This document shows positions 16,667-24,944 of a stretch of 64,000 nt of DNA, one piece after another. Under the pieces are notes generated by a model. The model had not been told where the DNA came from, did not search any database, and saw only the letters and a program-made list of their open reading frames with translations. The stretch comes from Microbacterium dauci. Lineage in GTDB: Bacteria; Actinomycetota; Actinomycetes; Actinomycetales; Microbacteriaceae. Position 1 is the first letter of the stretch. Each line of letters begins with the position of its first letter. The stretch covers positions 62,001-126,000 of the forward strand of contig NZ_JASJND010000006.1 in assembly GCF_030065535.1 (NCBI RefSeq), given 5' to 3'. Position numbers and translations under genes: made by a program.

Positions 16667-17846
16667 CCGCCGCGGCCTTCATCTCATTCCAGATCGCGAC
16701 GCGCACGTCCTGCGAGGCGTTGAGTTCCTGCTCGCGCATCGAGGCGAGCTGGTCGTCCGAGAAGAAGATGAGGTCGGTGAGCTCCATGCCGGCATCCGAA
16801 GCGGCGGTCTCCATGTCCTTGCCGCCGACGTTGTAGCCGATGTAGTCGAGGTTCAGGGCGAGCGCCTCGGGGCTCATCGAGTAGTTGATGAACGCGTGCG
16901 CGGCCTCGGGGTGCGGTGCACCGGCGGCGATCGCCCAGTTGTCCATCCAGAGCTCGGTGACGGGGCCGGGGAGCACCCACTGCCAGCGGTCGGGGTCGCT
17001 CGTCTCGAGCAGGCCGAGGCGGGCGTCGCCGTTCCACGCCTGCATGAGCACCTGGGTGCCCTGCGGGATCGCGTTCGTGCCCGGGTAGGAGTCGAACGCC
17101 GAGATGTGCGGGGCGATCTCGTCGACGAGGAAGGCGCGGCAGGCCTCGAGCTCGCCCGCGTCCTCGGTGTTCCAGTCCATGTCGTTCGCCCAGAAGTAGG
17201 CGCCGATGATGCCGGCCGGGTCGTCGGACATGCTCGTCTTGCCGCTCGCCTCGTTCTGCGCGGCGTCGAAGAAGTCGGCCCACGTGGCGAGCTCGCGGGT
17301 GATGACGTTCTTGTCGTACACGAAGCCGGTGGTGCCCCACGCCTTGCACACGGAGTACTCGTTCTCGGGGTCCCAGGCGCGACCGAGCGAGCTCGGGTCC
17401 ATGTGCTCGAGGTTCGGCAGGAGTTCCTTGTTGAGCGGCATGAGCAGGCCGTTCTCGATCATCTGCGGGATGAACACGCCCGTCGGGACGACGATGTCGT
17501 AGCCGCTCGTGCCCTTCGCGGCGACGAGCTTCGCGATGAGCTCCTCGTTCGAGCTGTACGAGTCGAGCGACACGTTCGGCCCGAGGTCGGCGGTGTAGCC
17601 CGAGACGACGTCGGGGGAGTCGTAGTCGCCCCAGGTGTAGACCGACAGGGCGTCTTCGAGGGCGCCGCCGGTCGCGCCCGCGGTGGGCTGGGGCGTGCCG
17701 CCGCCACCGGGGGCGCAGGCGGCGAGGAACGCGGTCGCGCTGCCGAGCGCGGCGAGGGTGAGCAGGCGACGACGCGACAGCTCGCGGGCGATCACCGGGA
17801 CGGCGTCGCTGTGGGCGAGGATGCGGATCGGGGTGGAGTCGGTCAT
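16659..17846 (-). CDS. potD: polyamine ABC transporter substrate-binding lipoprotein
   Basis: A 395-residue extracellular substrate-binding protein of the PotD/PotF type. The signal contains RRR at 25-27, a hydrophobic stretch and the lipobox LAAC with lipidated C44, so it is anchored to the membrane outer face. The RRRLL pattern suggests Tat export as an alternative to Sec. The mature part begins with LSVYTWGDYDSPDVV, the typical opening of spermidine/putrescine binding proteins. The ATG at 17846 has a GCAGGAGGC ribosome site. It lies 107 bp after potA, the only long gap in the operon. Confidence 0.9.
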   Translation of the reverse strand: MTDSTPIRILAHSDAVPVIARELSRRRLLTLAALGSATAFLAACAPGGGGTPQPTAGATGGALEDALSVYTWGDYDSPDVVSGYTADLGPNVSLDSYSSNEELIAKLVAAKGTSGYDIVVPTGVFIPQMIENGLLMPLNKELLPNLEHMDPSSLGRAWDPENEYSVCKAWGTTGFVYDKNVITRELATWADFFDAAQNEASGKTSMSDDPAGIIGAYFWANDMDWNTEDAGELEACRAFLVDEIAPHISAFDSYPGTNAIPQGTQVLMQAWNGDARLGLLETSDPDRWQWVLPGPVTELWMDNWAIAAGAPHPEAAHAFINYSMSPEALALNLDYIGYNVGGKDMETAASDAGMELTDLIFFSDDQLASMREQELNASQDVRVAIWNEMKAAAGA

Positions 17847-17953
17847 CGGGTGCCTCCTGCGGTTCGGGCGCTGTGTGCTCTGTGATGCGGTGGAACTGGT
17901 CTTGCGGTGGAGCTGGGTGCTGGTGCTGTGTGCTTCAGATGAGTGGTGGCGGA
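17847..17953 (-). other. repeat-containing potA-potD intergenic leader
   Basis: This gap holds nested direct repeats on the plus strand. GCTGTGTGCT occurs at 17870-17879 and 17925-17934, and between them GCGGTGGARCTGG occurs at 17887-17899 and 17904-17916. No gene or clear terminator is seen. It may adjust potD expression relative to potA, as a second promoter or an mRNA element; this is speculative. Confidence 0.4.
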
Positions 17954-19153
17954 TCAGTGGGTCGGCGGCGCGACGTAGCCGCCCTCGACGGCGGCGTCGT
18001 CCTCGGGGAAGAGGAGCACGTCCTGCGGGCGCCACGAGCACACGACGGACTGTCCGAGCGCGAGCTGCGGCGCCTGCGGGGTCGGGCGCCGCGCGATGAG
18101 GCTCTGGTCGTCGCCGAGGCGCACGAGGTACTGCATCGTCTCACCGAGGTGCGAGACGCCGATCAGCTGGCCCCGCACCGCGTTCGCGTCGGAAAGCGCG
18201 GCATCCGCGGTGATCTCGACGTTCTCGGGGCGGACCGCGGCGATGGCCTGCAGGACCGAGAGCGGCTCGGCCGCCGAGCGGACGAGCACATGCGGGCTGG
18301 CGACGGCGGTGCCGGCACCTTCGAGGGGACCGCGGAAGAAGTTCTGCTGTCCCACGAACGCGGCGACGTAGGCGCTCGCGGGCCGCGAGTACACGGTGTC
18401 GGCGTCGGCGAGCTGCTCGATGCGGCCCTCGCGCATGATCGCGATGCGGTCGCTCATCGAGAGCGCCTCACCCTGGTCGTGGGTGACGAAGACGAACGTG
18501 ATGCCCAGGCGTGACTGCAGGAGCTTGAGCTCGAGCTGCATCTCTTCGCGCAGTTGCCGGTCGAGTGCGCCGAGCGGCTCGTCGAGGAGGAGGACCGAGG
18601 GGCGGTTCACGAGTGCGCGGGCCAGCGCGATGCGCTGTTGCTGTCCACCCGAGAGCTGCGTCGGCTTGCGATCGGCGAACCGCCGCATCTGCACCAGGTC
18701 GAGTGCGCTCGAGACCCGCTCGCGGATTTCGCTCTTGGGTGTCCGCCGCTGCTGCAGCCCGTAGGCGACGTTCTCGGCGACCGACATGTGCGGGAAGAGG
18801 GCGTACGCCTGGAAGACGGTGTTGACGTCGCGCTTGTTCGGCGGCGTGCCGAGCACGCTCGCGCCCGAGATGCGGATGTCGCCCGCGTCGGGGTGCTCGA
18901 ATCCGGCGATCATCCGGAGCGTGGTCGTCTTGCCGCAGCCGGACGGGCCGAGCAGCGATATGAACTCGCCCGGCTCGATGACGAGCGAGAGCGAATCGAC
19001 CGCGAGCTGGTCGCCGTAGCGCTTGACGACGTCGGTCAGCACGACCGAGCCGTCTGTGGACGCAGCAGGGCGCGCGTCGTCGATGAGGGCTTCGGGTGCC
19101 GTCGTCACGGGATGGTGCTCCGCTCCTGCGCCGGTCTGGCGCTTGTCGGTCAT
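17954..19153 (-). CDS. potA: polyamine ABC transporter ATP-binding protein
   Basis: A 399-residue cytoplasmic ATPase that energises the PotBCD importer. Walker A is GPSGCGKTT (about residues 72-80), the signature is LSGGQQQR, Walker B is SVLLLDEP and the H-loop is FVTHDQ. The C-terminal part after about residue 285 is a TOBE-type domain (RPENVEI), as in PotA-type proteins. It starts at ATG 19153, downstream of a CCGG-rich palindrome, and heads the operon potA-D-B-C-amidohydrolase-oxidoreductase-cupin. Confidence 0.92.
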   Translation of the reverse strand: MTDKRQTGAGAEHHPVTTAPEALIDDARPAASTDGSVVLTDVVKRYGDQLAVDSLSLVIEPGEFISLLGPSGCGKTTTLRMIAGFEHPDAGDIRISGASVLGTPPNKRDVNTVFQAYALFPHMSVAENVAYGLQQRRTPKSEIRERVSSALDLVQMRRFADRKPTQLSGGQQQRIALARALVNRPSVLLLDEPLGALDRQLREEMQLELKLLQSRLGITFVFVTHDQGEALSMSDRIAIMREGRIEQLADADTVYSRPASAYVAAFVGQQNFFRGPLEGAGTAVASPHVLVRSAAEPLSVLQAIAAVRPENVEITADAALSDANAVRGQLIGVSHLGETMQYLVRLGDDQSLIARRPTPQAPQLALGQSVVCSWRPQDVLLFPEDDAAVEGGYVAPPTH

Positions 19154-19162
19154 TCAATACGT

Positions 19163-19176
19163 CCGGATCGATCCGG
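19163..19176. promoter_or_regulatory. palindrome upstream of potA, candidate operator
   Basis: The perfect 14-bp palindrome CCGGATCGATCCGG lies 10 bp before the potA start. It resembles the TCCGG-GATCGA-CCGGA repeat at the PucR/oxidoreductase promoter. A further GTCCGGAC lies at 19239-19246. Binding of PucR is inferred. Confidence 0.45.
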
Positions 19177-19322
19177 GGCAACGCCCGCGAGGGGGAACCG
19201 GACGAAACACGCTCCGCGCGCGGCGACCCCGACACTTTGTCCGGACGACGTTCACCGCGTGGAAACACGCGCTTCGCGTCCCGGTTCGACAGCGATTCCC
19301 CGACGGCTCCCGCCCGGCCCCC

Positions 19323-19328
19323 TACGCT
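19323..19328 (+). promoter_or_regulatory. leaderless-type -10 of sulfurtransferase gene
   Basis: TACGCT ends 6 nt before the ATG at 19335, a spacing that would place the transcription start at or next to the start codon. No ribosome site is present. Confidence 0.5.
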
Positions 19329-19334
19329 CGTGGG

Positions 19335-20171
19335 ATGACATCGCTCCTCGTCACCCCGGCCGAGCTCGACGACCTGCTACGCGAGGGCGGTGTCGCCGTC
19401 CTCGACGTCCGCTGGCGCCTCGACCGCCCCGACGGGCGGGAGGACTACCTCGCCGGACACATCCCCGGGGCCGTCTATGTCAGCCTCGACGACGACCTCG
19501 CCGGTCACGGCGAGCCGGCCGATGGGCGGCATCCGCTGCCGGAGCTCGCCGACCTGCAGGCGGCCGCGCGGCGGTGGGGTGTCGACGCGGGCGAGACGGT
19601 CGTGGTCTACGACGACTGGAACACGTTCGGTGCGTCGCGGGCATGGTGGGTGCTGACGGATGCCGGTGTGCCCGACGTCCGCATCCTCGACGGCGGACTG
19701 CGGGCGTGGCGCGACGCCGGCCTTCCGCTCGAGGAGGGTGAGACCGTGCCGGCGCGCGGCGACGTCGCGCTCTCGCCCGCGCACCTGCGGCGGCTCGACA
19801 TCGACGAGGCGGCCGCGCTCCCGGAGCACGGGCTGCTCTTCGACGTGCGCGCGCCCGAGCGCTACCGCGGCGAGACCGAGCCGATCGACCCGCGCGCGGG
19901 CCACATCCCCGGCGCGGTGAACGCCCCGACCGGCGGCAACATCGGGGCGGACGGCCGGTTCCTCCCCGCCGACGAGCTGCGCGCGAGGTACGAAGCGCTC
20001 GGGGTGACGACCGACACCGAGGTGGGCGTCACGTGCGGGTCGGGCGTCTCGGCGGCGCAGGCCGCGGTCGCACTCCGGCTGGCCGGCTTCGACGCGGCGC
20101 TCTACGGCGGGTCGTGGAGCCAGTGGGCGAACCATCCGGACCGCCCCATCGCGACGGGCGCGACGCCCTGA
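19335..20171 (+). CDS. sseA: thiosulfate/3-mercaptopyruvate sulfurtransferase
   Basis: A 278-residue two-domain rhodanese. The C-terminal domain carries the active-site loop CGSGVSA with cysteine C234, which takes up the sulfane sulfur as a persulfide. The N-terminal domain is the usual inactive copy, with Asp at the corresponding place (VVYDDWN). Domain ends RAGHIPGAVN and LAGHIPGAVY are conserved. The enzyme transfers sulfur from thiosulfate or mercaptopyruvate to a thiophilic acceptor; which donor is preferred cannot be told. It is monocistronic, divergent from potA. Confidence 0.9.
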   Translation: MTSLLVTPAELDDLLREGGVAVLDVRWRLDRPDGREDYLAGHIPGAVYVSLDDDLAGHGEPADGRHPLPELADLQAAARRWGVDAGETVVVYDDWNTFGASRAWWVLTDAGVPDVRILDGGLRAWRDAGLPLEEGETVPARGDVALSPAHLRRLDIDEAAALPEHGLLFDVRAPERYRGETEPIDPRAGHIPGAVNAPTGGNIGADGRFLPADELRARYEALGVTTDTEVGVTCGSGVSAAQAAVALRLAGFDAALYGGSWSQWANHPDRPIATGATP

Positions 20172-20211
20172 GCTGGAGCCCCGCACGCGGCATCCGTAGT
20201 TGAATCGAAGC

Positions 20212-21246
20212 ATGCGAGCCGCTTACATGTACGGTCCCGGCGACGTCCGGGTCATCGACGCACCCGACCCCCGGATCGAGCAGCCGACCGACGCGCTCGT
20301 GCGCACCGTCGTCTCGTGCGTGTGTGGCAGCGACCTGCACCCATATCACTCGATGAAGGCGAACGCCGAGGGGCGTTCGATGGGTCACGAGTCGGTCAGC
20401 GTCGTCGAGGAGGTCGGTGCCGACGTGCGCACCGTGAAGCCCGGCGACGTCGTCATCGTGCCGTTCGTGTACTCCTGCGGGGTCTGCGACTTCTGCGTCG
20501 CCGGCCTCCAGACGTCGTGCCGCGTCGCCGGCCTCGCGCACCCGACCGGTGCCGAGGGCGCGCAGGCCGCGTACCGCCGCATCCCCTTCGCCGACGGCAC
20601 GCTGTACCGCGTCGACGTTGCCGAAGACGACGAGCGGATGCCGGGACTGCTGACCCTCAGCGATGTGTACGGCACCGGCTACCACGCGGTCGTCACCGGC
20701 GGCGTGGCACCCGGCAAGGACGTCGTCGTCATCGGCGACGGCGCCGTGGGCCTGCTCGCCGTGCTCTCGGCGAAGCAGCTCGGCGCCGAACGGATCGTCC
20801 TGATGGGTCGCCACACGGCGCGCACCGATCTCGGTCGTCGGTATGGCGCCACCGATGTGGTCGCCGAGCGCGGCGAGGAGGGCATCGCCGCGGTGCGCGA
20901 CCTCACGAACGGCGACGGCGCCCACGTGGTCGTCGACGCCGTGGGGCACCTGCCCGCGTACGAGCAGGCGCTCGCCGTCGTCCGCGACGGTGGCACCGTG
21001 ACTCGCGTCGGCGTGCCGCAGTACGCTGACGGCCCGATCGGTCGGGCCCAGTTCACGCGAAACGTGACGATCACCGGTGGCGTCGCCCCGGTGCGCGCGT
21101 ACATCGACGAATTGCTTCCGGGCGTCCTGGACGGCAGTGTCGATCCCGGCGCGGTGTTCGACCGCACCCTGCCCCTCGATGACGCGGCCGAGGGTTACCG
21201 CCTCATGGACGACCGCGCGGCCCTGAAAGTGATGCTCCGACCGTGA
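20212..21246 (+). CDS. zinc-dependent alcohol dehydrogenase
   Basis: A 344-residue medium-chain dehydrogenase. Catalytic zinc ligands are in CGSDLH and GHE, the structural zinc site is the four-cysteine segment SCGVCDFCVAGLQTSC (about residues 88-103), and the NAD(P) site is VVVIGDGAVGLLA. It resembles threonine/sorbitol dehydrogenase-type proteins without a clear substrate. The ATG at 20212 (MRAAYMYG) is preferred over a TTG 12 nt earlier. The stop overlaps the next gene (GTGA), an aldose epimerase, which hints at a sugar or polyol substrate. Confidence 0.88.
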   Translation: MRAAYMYGPGDVRVIDAPDPRIEQPTDALVRTVVSCVCGSDLHPYHSMKANAEGRSMGHESVSVVEEVGADVRTVKPGDVVIVPFVYSCGVCDFCVAGLQTSCRVAGLAHPTGAEGAQAAYRRIPFADGTLYRVDVAEDDERMPGLLTLSDVYGTGYHAVVTGGVAPGKDVVVIGDGAVGLLAVLSAKQLGAERIVLMGRHTARTDLGRRYGATDVVAERGEEGIAAVRDLTNGDGAHVVVDAVGHLPAYEQALAVVRDGGTVTRVGVPQYADGPIGRAQFTRNVTITGGVAPVRAYIDELLPGVLDGSVDPGAVFDRTLPLDDAAEGYRLMDDRAALKVMLRP

Positions 21247-22187
21247 CCGCTGCCTCCGGCACCCAGTTCACCCTCCGCTTCGATGCGTATGAAGCGGTGA
21301 TCGCGTCGGTCGGTGCCTCGCTTCGCGTGCTGCGGCACGACGGCCGTGACCTCGTCGTGCCGTTCGACGCCGACGAGGTGCGCCCCGACTACCGCGGTGC
21401 GACGCTCGCGCCCTGGCCGAACCGCATCGTGAGCGGGCGGTACGCCTTCGCGGGAGAGGAGTACCACACCGCGCTCACAGAGCCCGAGCGCGAGCAGGCG
21501 CTCCACGGCCTCGCCGCGTGGCTCGACTACGCTGCCGTCGACGTGCAGCCGCACGCCGTCACGCTCGTCACCACGATCGTGCCGCAGTCCGGGTACCCGT
21601 GGCGGGTGCGCGTCGAGACGACGTACGAGCTCGGTGACGACGGCCTCACGCAGACCGTCCGGGCGACCAACGAGTCGGCGACGGCAGCCCCGTTCGGCAC
21701 CGGACCGCACCCGTACGTGATCGCGGGCCCGGCGCCGCTCGACGAATGGACGCTCGCGCTGCCCGCGGCATCCGTCCTCGAGGTCACGCCCGACCGGCTC
21801 AGCCCGGTGGCGCTCCACCCCGTCGAGACGCACGAGCCCGACCGCTTCGACCGGCGCGAGCCTCGCCCGCTGGGCCCCGTGCAGATCGACCACGCGTTCA
21901 CCGATCTCTCGGCGGATGCCGCCGGCCGCACGCGCCTCGCGGTGACCGACCCGTCCGGGGTCGGCGTCGAAGTCGAGTGGGGCGCCGAATGCGGCTGGGT
22001 GCAGCTCTACACCGGCGACAAGCCCGAGGGCGCCGCGCACCTGGACCACCGCCGCGGTCTCGCGGTCGAGCCGATGACATCGGCCCCCGACGCCTTCAAC
22101 GCCGACCGGTACCCGTTCGACACCGGGCTCGTCGTCCTCGAGCCGGGGGTGGCATTCGCGGCATCCTGGCGGATCGGCGCGATCTGA
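21243..22187 (+). CDS. aldose 1-epimerase family protein
   Basis: A 314-residue beta-sandwich mutarotase-like protein. Family landmarks are APWPNRIVSGRYAF (substrate-binding Asn-Arg), HGLAAW with the first active histidine, GTGPHPYV with the second and FTGD-like YTGDKPEG near the C-terminus. It would interconvert sugar anomers. GTG at 21243 overlaps the dehydrogenase stop, so it is coupled to it. Confidence 0.88.
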   Translation: MTAASGTQFTLRFDAYEAVIASVGASLRVLRHDGRDLVVPFDADEVRPDYRGATLAPWPNRIVSGRYAFAGEEYHTALTEPEREQALHGLAAWLDYAAVDVQPHAVTLVTTIVPQSGYPWRVRVETTYELGDDGLTQTVRATNESATAAPFGTGPHPYVIAGPAPLDEWTLALPAASVLEVTPDRLSPVALHPVETHEPDRFDRREPRPLGPVQIDHAFTDLSADAAGRTRLAVTDPSGVGVEVEWGAECGWVQLYTGDKPEGAAHLDHRRGLAVEPMTSAPDAFNADRYPFDTGLVVLEPGVAFAASWRIGAI

Positions 22188-22209
22188 CCCACGGCCGGGC
22201 TGCGGTTCG

Positions 22210-22215
22210 TACGAT
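22210..22215 (+). promoter_or_regulatory. leaderless-type -10 of serine hydrolase gene
   Basis: TACGAT ends 6 nt before the ATG at 22222; no ribosome site is visible. Confidence 0.48.
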
Positions 22216-22221
22216 GGTGCG

Positions 22222-23694
22222 ATGACGACGTCGTCCTTCTCGCTGCCACGGTCCGCTCCGTCCGCGCAGGGGGTGGATGCCTCCGGCGTCAGCCGACTGC
22301 TCGACGCGCTCGAGGCGAGCGACCACGAGCTGCACAGCCTCATGGTGCTGCGACACGGGCACATCGTGGCCGAGGGATGGTGGGCGCCGTACGCGGCCGA
22401 CCTGAAGCACCTCGTGTATTCGCTGTCGAAGACGTTCACCTCGGCCGCGGCGGGCCTCGCGATCGCCGAGGGGCGCTTCGGGCTGGATGATCGGATGGTC
22501 GACCACTTCCCGGAGCTCGTCCCTGACGACGTCGACGAGAAGTACGACCGGTACCTCGTGCGGCACGCGCTGTCGATGTCGAGCGGTCACGAGCAGGAGA
22601 CGCTCGACCGCGCGGCGGCTGCCGCCGCGTCGCACGGTGGCGATCTGCTCGCCGGGTTTTTCACGGTGCCGCCCGAGCGCGAGCCGGGCACGCTGTTCTG
22701 CTACAACCAGCCCACGATCTACGGCGTCGGCCGCCTCGTCGCGAAGACGACGGACGGCGGCATCCTCGACTATCTGCGGCCCCGACTGCTCGAACCGCTC
22801 GGCATCGACGAGGCGCAGTGGATGATGATCGGCGACGTCGAGATGGCGTTCTCGGGGCTGCACGTGCGCACCGAATCGCTCGCGAAGACCGGCCAGCTCG
22901 CGCTCGAGCGCGGCCGGTTCGGCGACACGCAACTCCTGCCCGAGGCGTGGGTCGAGCAGGCGACCTCGCTGCAGACCGAGAACGACGCCGCACATCGCGC
23001 GCCGGGGGCCGCCGACCCGATCGACTGGCAGCAGGGCTACGGCTTCCAGTACTGGATGAATCGGCACGGATTCCGCGGCGACGGCGCCTACGGGCAGTTC
23101 ATCATCGTGTGGCCCGAAGAGGATGCGGTTGTCGTGACGACGTCGGAGACCGTCGACATGCAGGGGCTCCTCGACGTGCTGACCGACCACCTGGTGCCGG
23201 CGCTGTCGGGGCCGGGGGTCCCCGAAGCGGATGCCGCGCTCGCCGCGCGCCTCGCAGGGCTGAGGATCCCCGCGCCGTTCGGGAGAGGCGGGTTCGAGGG
23301 GGTCTTCGATGTCGAGGCGGGGGAGGCCGTGCCGGGGCCGTTCTCGAGCGGCGGTCCCGTGCCCGGCGCTTCGTCGGTTGAGGTCGTCGCGGCGGACGAC
23401 GGGTGGACGCTGCGGATCACGGGCGACGATGTCGACGTGACGCTGCCCGTCGGCCACGGGTCGTGGGCGGCGGGGACGTGGCCGGCGCCGGCAGACGGGT
23501 TCGATCCGGTGCCGTTCCGCAGTGCTGCCGCCGTGGGTGTGGACGGCGCGTGGCATGCGGAGCTGCGGATGATCGAGACCCCGCACACGCTCCTGGTCGA
23601 CATCGAGCCGGGAGGGATCGCCCGGCTGCAGTGGCGTTACCCGCCGCTGCGCGGCGACGGCCCCGCCGGGCACGCCCTGCCCTCGCTCGCCTGA
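22222..23694 (+). CDS. beta-lactamase-fold serine hydrolase
   Basis: A 490-residue class C beta-lactamase/esterase-like enzyme. The nucleophile is in SLSK (about S73, SxxK) and the YxN motif is CYNQ. The typical third KTG-like motif is not clear. There is no signal peptide, so it is probably cytoplasmic. The last 150 residues form an additional beta domain (about 360-490). It is more likely an esterase or peptidase than an antibiotic-resistance enzyme; the substrate is unknown. It forms a single-gene unit. Confidence 0.86.
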   Translation: MTTSSFSLPRSAPSAQGVDASGVSRLLDALEASDHELHSLMVLRHGHIVAEGWWAPYAADLKHLVYSLSKTFTSAAAGLAIAEGRFGLDDRMVDHFPELVPDDVDEKYDRYLVRHALSMSSGHEQETLDRAAAAAASHGGDLLAGFFTVPPEREPGTLFCYNQPTIYGVGRLVAKTTDGGILDYLRPRLLEPLGIDEAQWMMIGDVEMAFSGLHVRTESLAKTGQLALERGRFGDTQLLPEAWVEQATSLQTENDAAHRAPGAADPIDWQQGYGFQYWMNRHGFRGDGAYGQFIIVWPEEDAVVVTTSETVDMQGLLDVLTDHLVPALSGPGVPEADAALAARLAGLRIPAPFGRGGFEGVFDVEAGEAVPGPFSSGGPVPGASSVEVVAADDGWTLRITGDDVDVTLPVGHGSWAAGTWPAPADGFDPVPFRSAAAVGVDGAWHAELRMIETPHTLLVDIEPGGIARLQWRYPPLRGDGPAGHALPSLA

Positions 23695-23744
23695 GTCCCG
23701 CCTTCGGGAAGGTGCCCCGCGCCGCGTAGAATTGCCGGCGAGGG

Positions 23745-24395
23745 GTGAGCGTGACGGACAAGCAGCGGGCCAAGACCCGGGACGTCGTCGCCGAGGGGCT
23801 CTACATCGCGTCCGCGGCGACGCGTTTGGCGTTGAAGAACCGCATTCTGGTGCACATCCTCGTGGATGGCGACGACTTCGATTCCGACGCCTTCCTCGCC
23901 GATGCACGCGAGGCGCTGCTCGGGCTCGCCGACGAAGCCGAAGCGGATGCCGCGCGCACCGAGAGTGAGCGCAAACTCGCGCGTGGTCGCTACTCGGATT
24001 CCGGCGGCACGCACGACTACCGGCGACGCGACGTGCGAAACCTTCGACGCCGCGCGAAGCAGTCGCAGCACGTGGCGCGGGAGCTCCGCGCTCGCGCCGA
24101 GGACGAGGCGGAGCTGCGCAAGCTCGTCGCGGACGCTCGGGACGCCGCGTGGGGAGAGGTGTCGAACAACATCGACCGCTCCCTGCGCATTTCGGCGGCA
24201 CGCCCCGACCTCGACGCGGACTACGACCGCATGCGCGGCGCGCGTATGCAGGCGCTTCGTTTGGTGGATCTCCCGAAGCTGCGCGCGCATCGTCGCAGCG
24301 TCGCGAAGCAGCAGGCGCTGCGTGCCGAAGGTGTTGCTCCCACGCCGCTCGATCGGCCCGAGGGTTCACCTGCCCTCCTCGATGAGCTCGAGTAG
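23745..24395 (+). CDS. hypothetical helical protein
   Basis: A 216-residue highly charged protein with long Ala/Arg/Glu-rich helices and probable coiled coil (about residues 95-130: RRRAKQSQHVARELRARAEDEAELRKL). No signal peptide or membrane helix and no family I know. GTG starts at 23745 and 23751 are possible; a TAGAAT -10 lies at 23727-23732. It sits directly before the tRNA-Arg gene. Codon use is normal for the window. Confidence 0.72.
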   Translation: MSVTDKQRAKTRDVVAEGLYIASAATRLALKNRILVHILVDGDDFDSDAFLADAREALLGLADEAEADAARTESERKLARGRYSDSGGTHDYRRRDVRNLRRRAKQSQHVARELRARAEDEAELRKLVADARDAAWGEVSNNIDRSLRISAARPDLDADYDRMRGARMQALRLVDLPKLRAHRRSVAKQQALRAEGVAPTPLDRPEGSPALLDELE

Positions 24396-24460
24396 TTCGC
24401 TCGATTTCAGGAGTGGGCCCGGCGTGGGGTACGCTATTCCCTGGCCCGGAAACGGGTCGG

Positions 24461-24533
24461 GCGCCCGTAGCTCAATGGATAGAGCATCTGACTACGGATC
24501 AGAAGGTTAGGGGTTCGAGTCCCTTCGGGCGCA
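24461..24533 (+). tRNA. tRNA-Arg (anticodon ACG)
   Basis: A full cloverleaf can be drawn: acceptor GCGCCCG/CGGGCGC, D arm GCTC/GAGC, anticodon stem TCTGA/TCAGA with loop CTACGGA (anticodon ACG, read as ICG), and T arm AGGGG/CCCTT around TTCGAGT. No 3' CCA is encoded. A TACGCTATT stretch about 30 bp upstream may be its promoter, and a strong terminator follows. Confidence 0.97.
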
Positions 24534-24555
24534 CACTGTGTTGAGACAGTAGTCA

Positions 24556-24585
24556 CGAAAGCCCCCGCGCAAGCGGGGGCTTTCG
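24556..24585. terminator. intrinsic terminator after tRNA-Arg
   Basis: A perfect 13-bp stem (CGAAAGCCCCCGC / GCGGGGGCTTTCG) around GCAA, followed by a T-rich run on the plus strand. It lies 22 nt after the tRNA and can also end transcription from the minus strand remnant at 24605. Confidence 0.88.
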
Positions 24586-24604
24586 TCTTGTCGGGGGAGG
24601 CGCA

Positions 24605-24919
24605 CTACAGGTCGACCTTGCCGTTCTCGCCTTCGTAGGTCTCGCCGGTGATCCGAGGCTTGATCAGGCTGACGATCGTCGCGACGCGCCCGCCCGCACT
24701 GTGCCAGTATTCGCCCGACTCGGCGTCGACTCGGAGCAGGGCGACCGCGGGGTCGTCGGGTCCGTCGGGGAACCAGGCGTCGACGGCGGGGGACCAGTAC
24801 TCCCCCAGCCGCGCGGGGTCGTCGACGATCTCGGCCCGCCCGGCCACCGACACCCGTGCAGAGTCGCTCGAGAGGGGCTCCGGGCAGGGTGAGCTGCCGT
24901 GAATACGCATTGCGCACAA
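24605..24919 (-). pseudogene. 5'-truncated PNPOx-family (general stress protein 26-like) gene
   Basis: About 85 residues match the second half of pyridoxamine-5'-phosphate-oxidase-like general stress proteins: VSVAGRAEIVDDPARL, YWSPAVDAWFPDGPDDP, VALLRVDAESGEYW and a C-terminal GKVDL. Full-length members are about 150-165 residues. The N-terminal half, which binds flavin phosphate, is absent. Upstream of roughly position 24880 homology stops and the OhrR operator begins. The remaining frame could start at a TTG (24919) but has no ribosome site. A deletion or replacement next to a tRNA gene is the likely cause. Confidence 0.72.
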
Positions 24920-24935
24920 TTAAGTTGCGTGCAAT
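24909..24935. promoter_or_regulatory. OhrR operator
   Basis: An interrupted 27-bp palindrome with outer arms ATTGC/GCAAT and a core CACAATTAAGTTG lies 9 bp before the ohrR start. The CAATT-AAGTTG core resembles known OhrR boxes. Autorepression, relieved by organic peroxides, is expected for the family. Confidence 0.65.
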
Positions 24936-24944
24936 GCTTATTCC

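Noticed and set aside
22096..24369. A 757-residue minus-strand frame opposite the serine hydrolase
   Set aside because: Arg/Pro-rich with no motif; the plus strand encodes a recognisable SxxK hydrolase.
24461..24533. Genomic-island attachment site at tRNA-Arg
   Set aside because: No second copy of the tRNA 3' end was seen in the window and no integrase gene is present.
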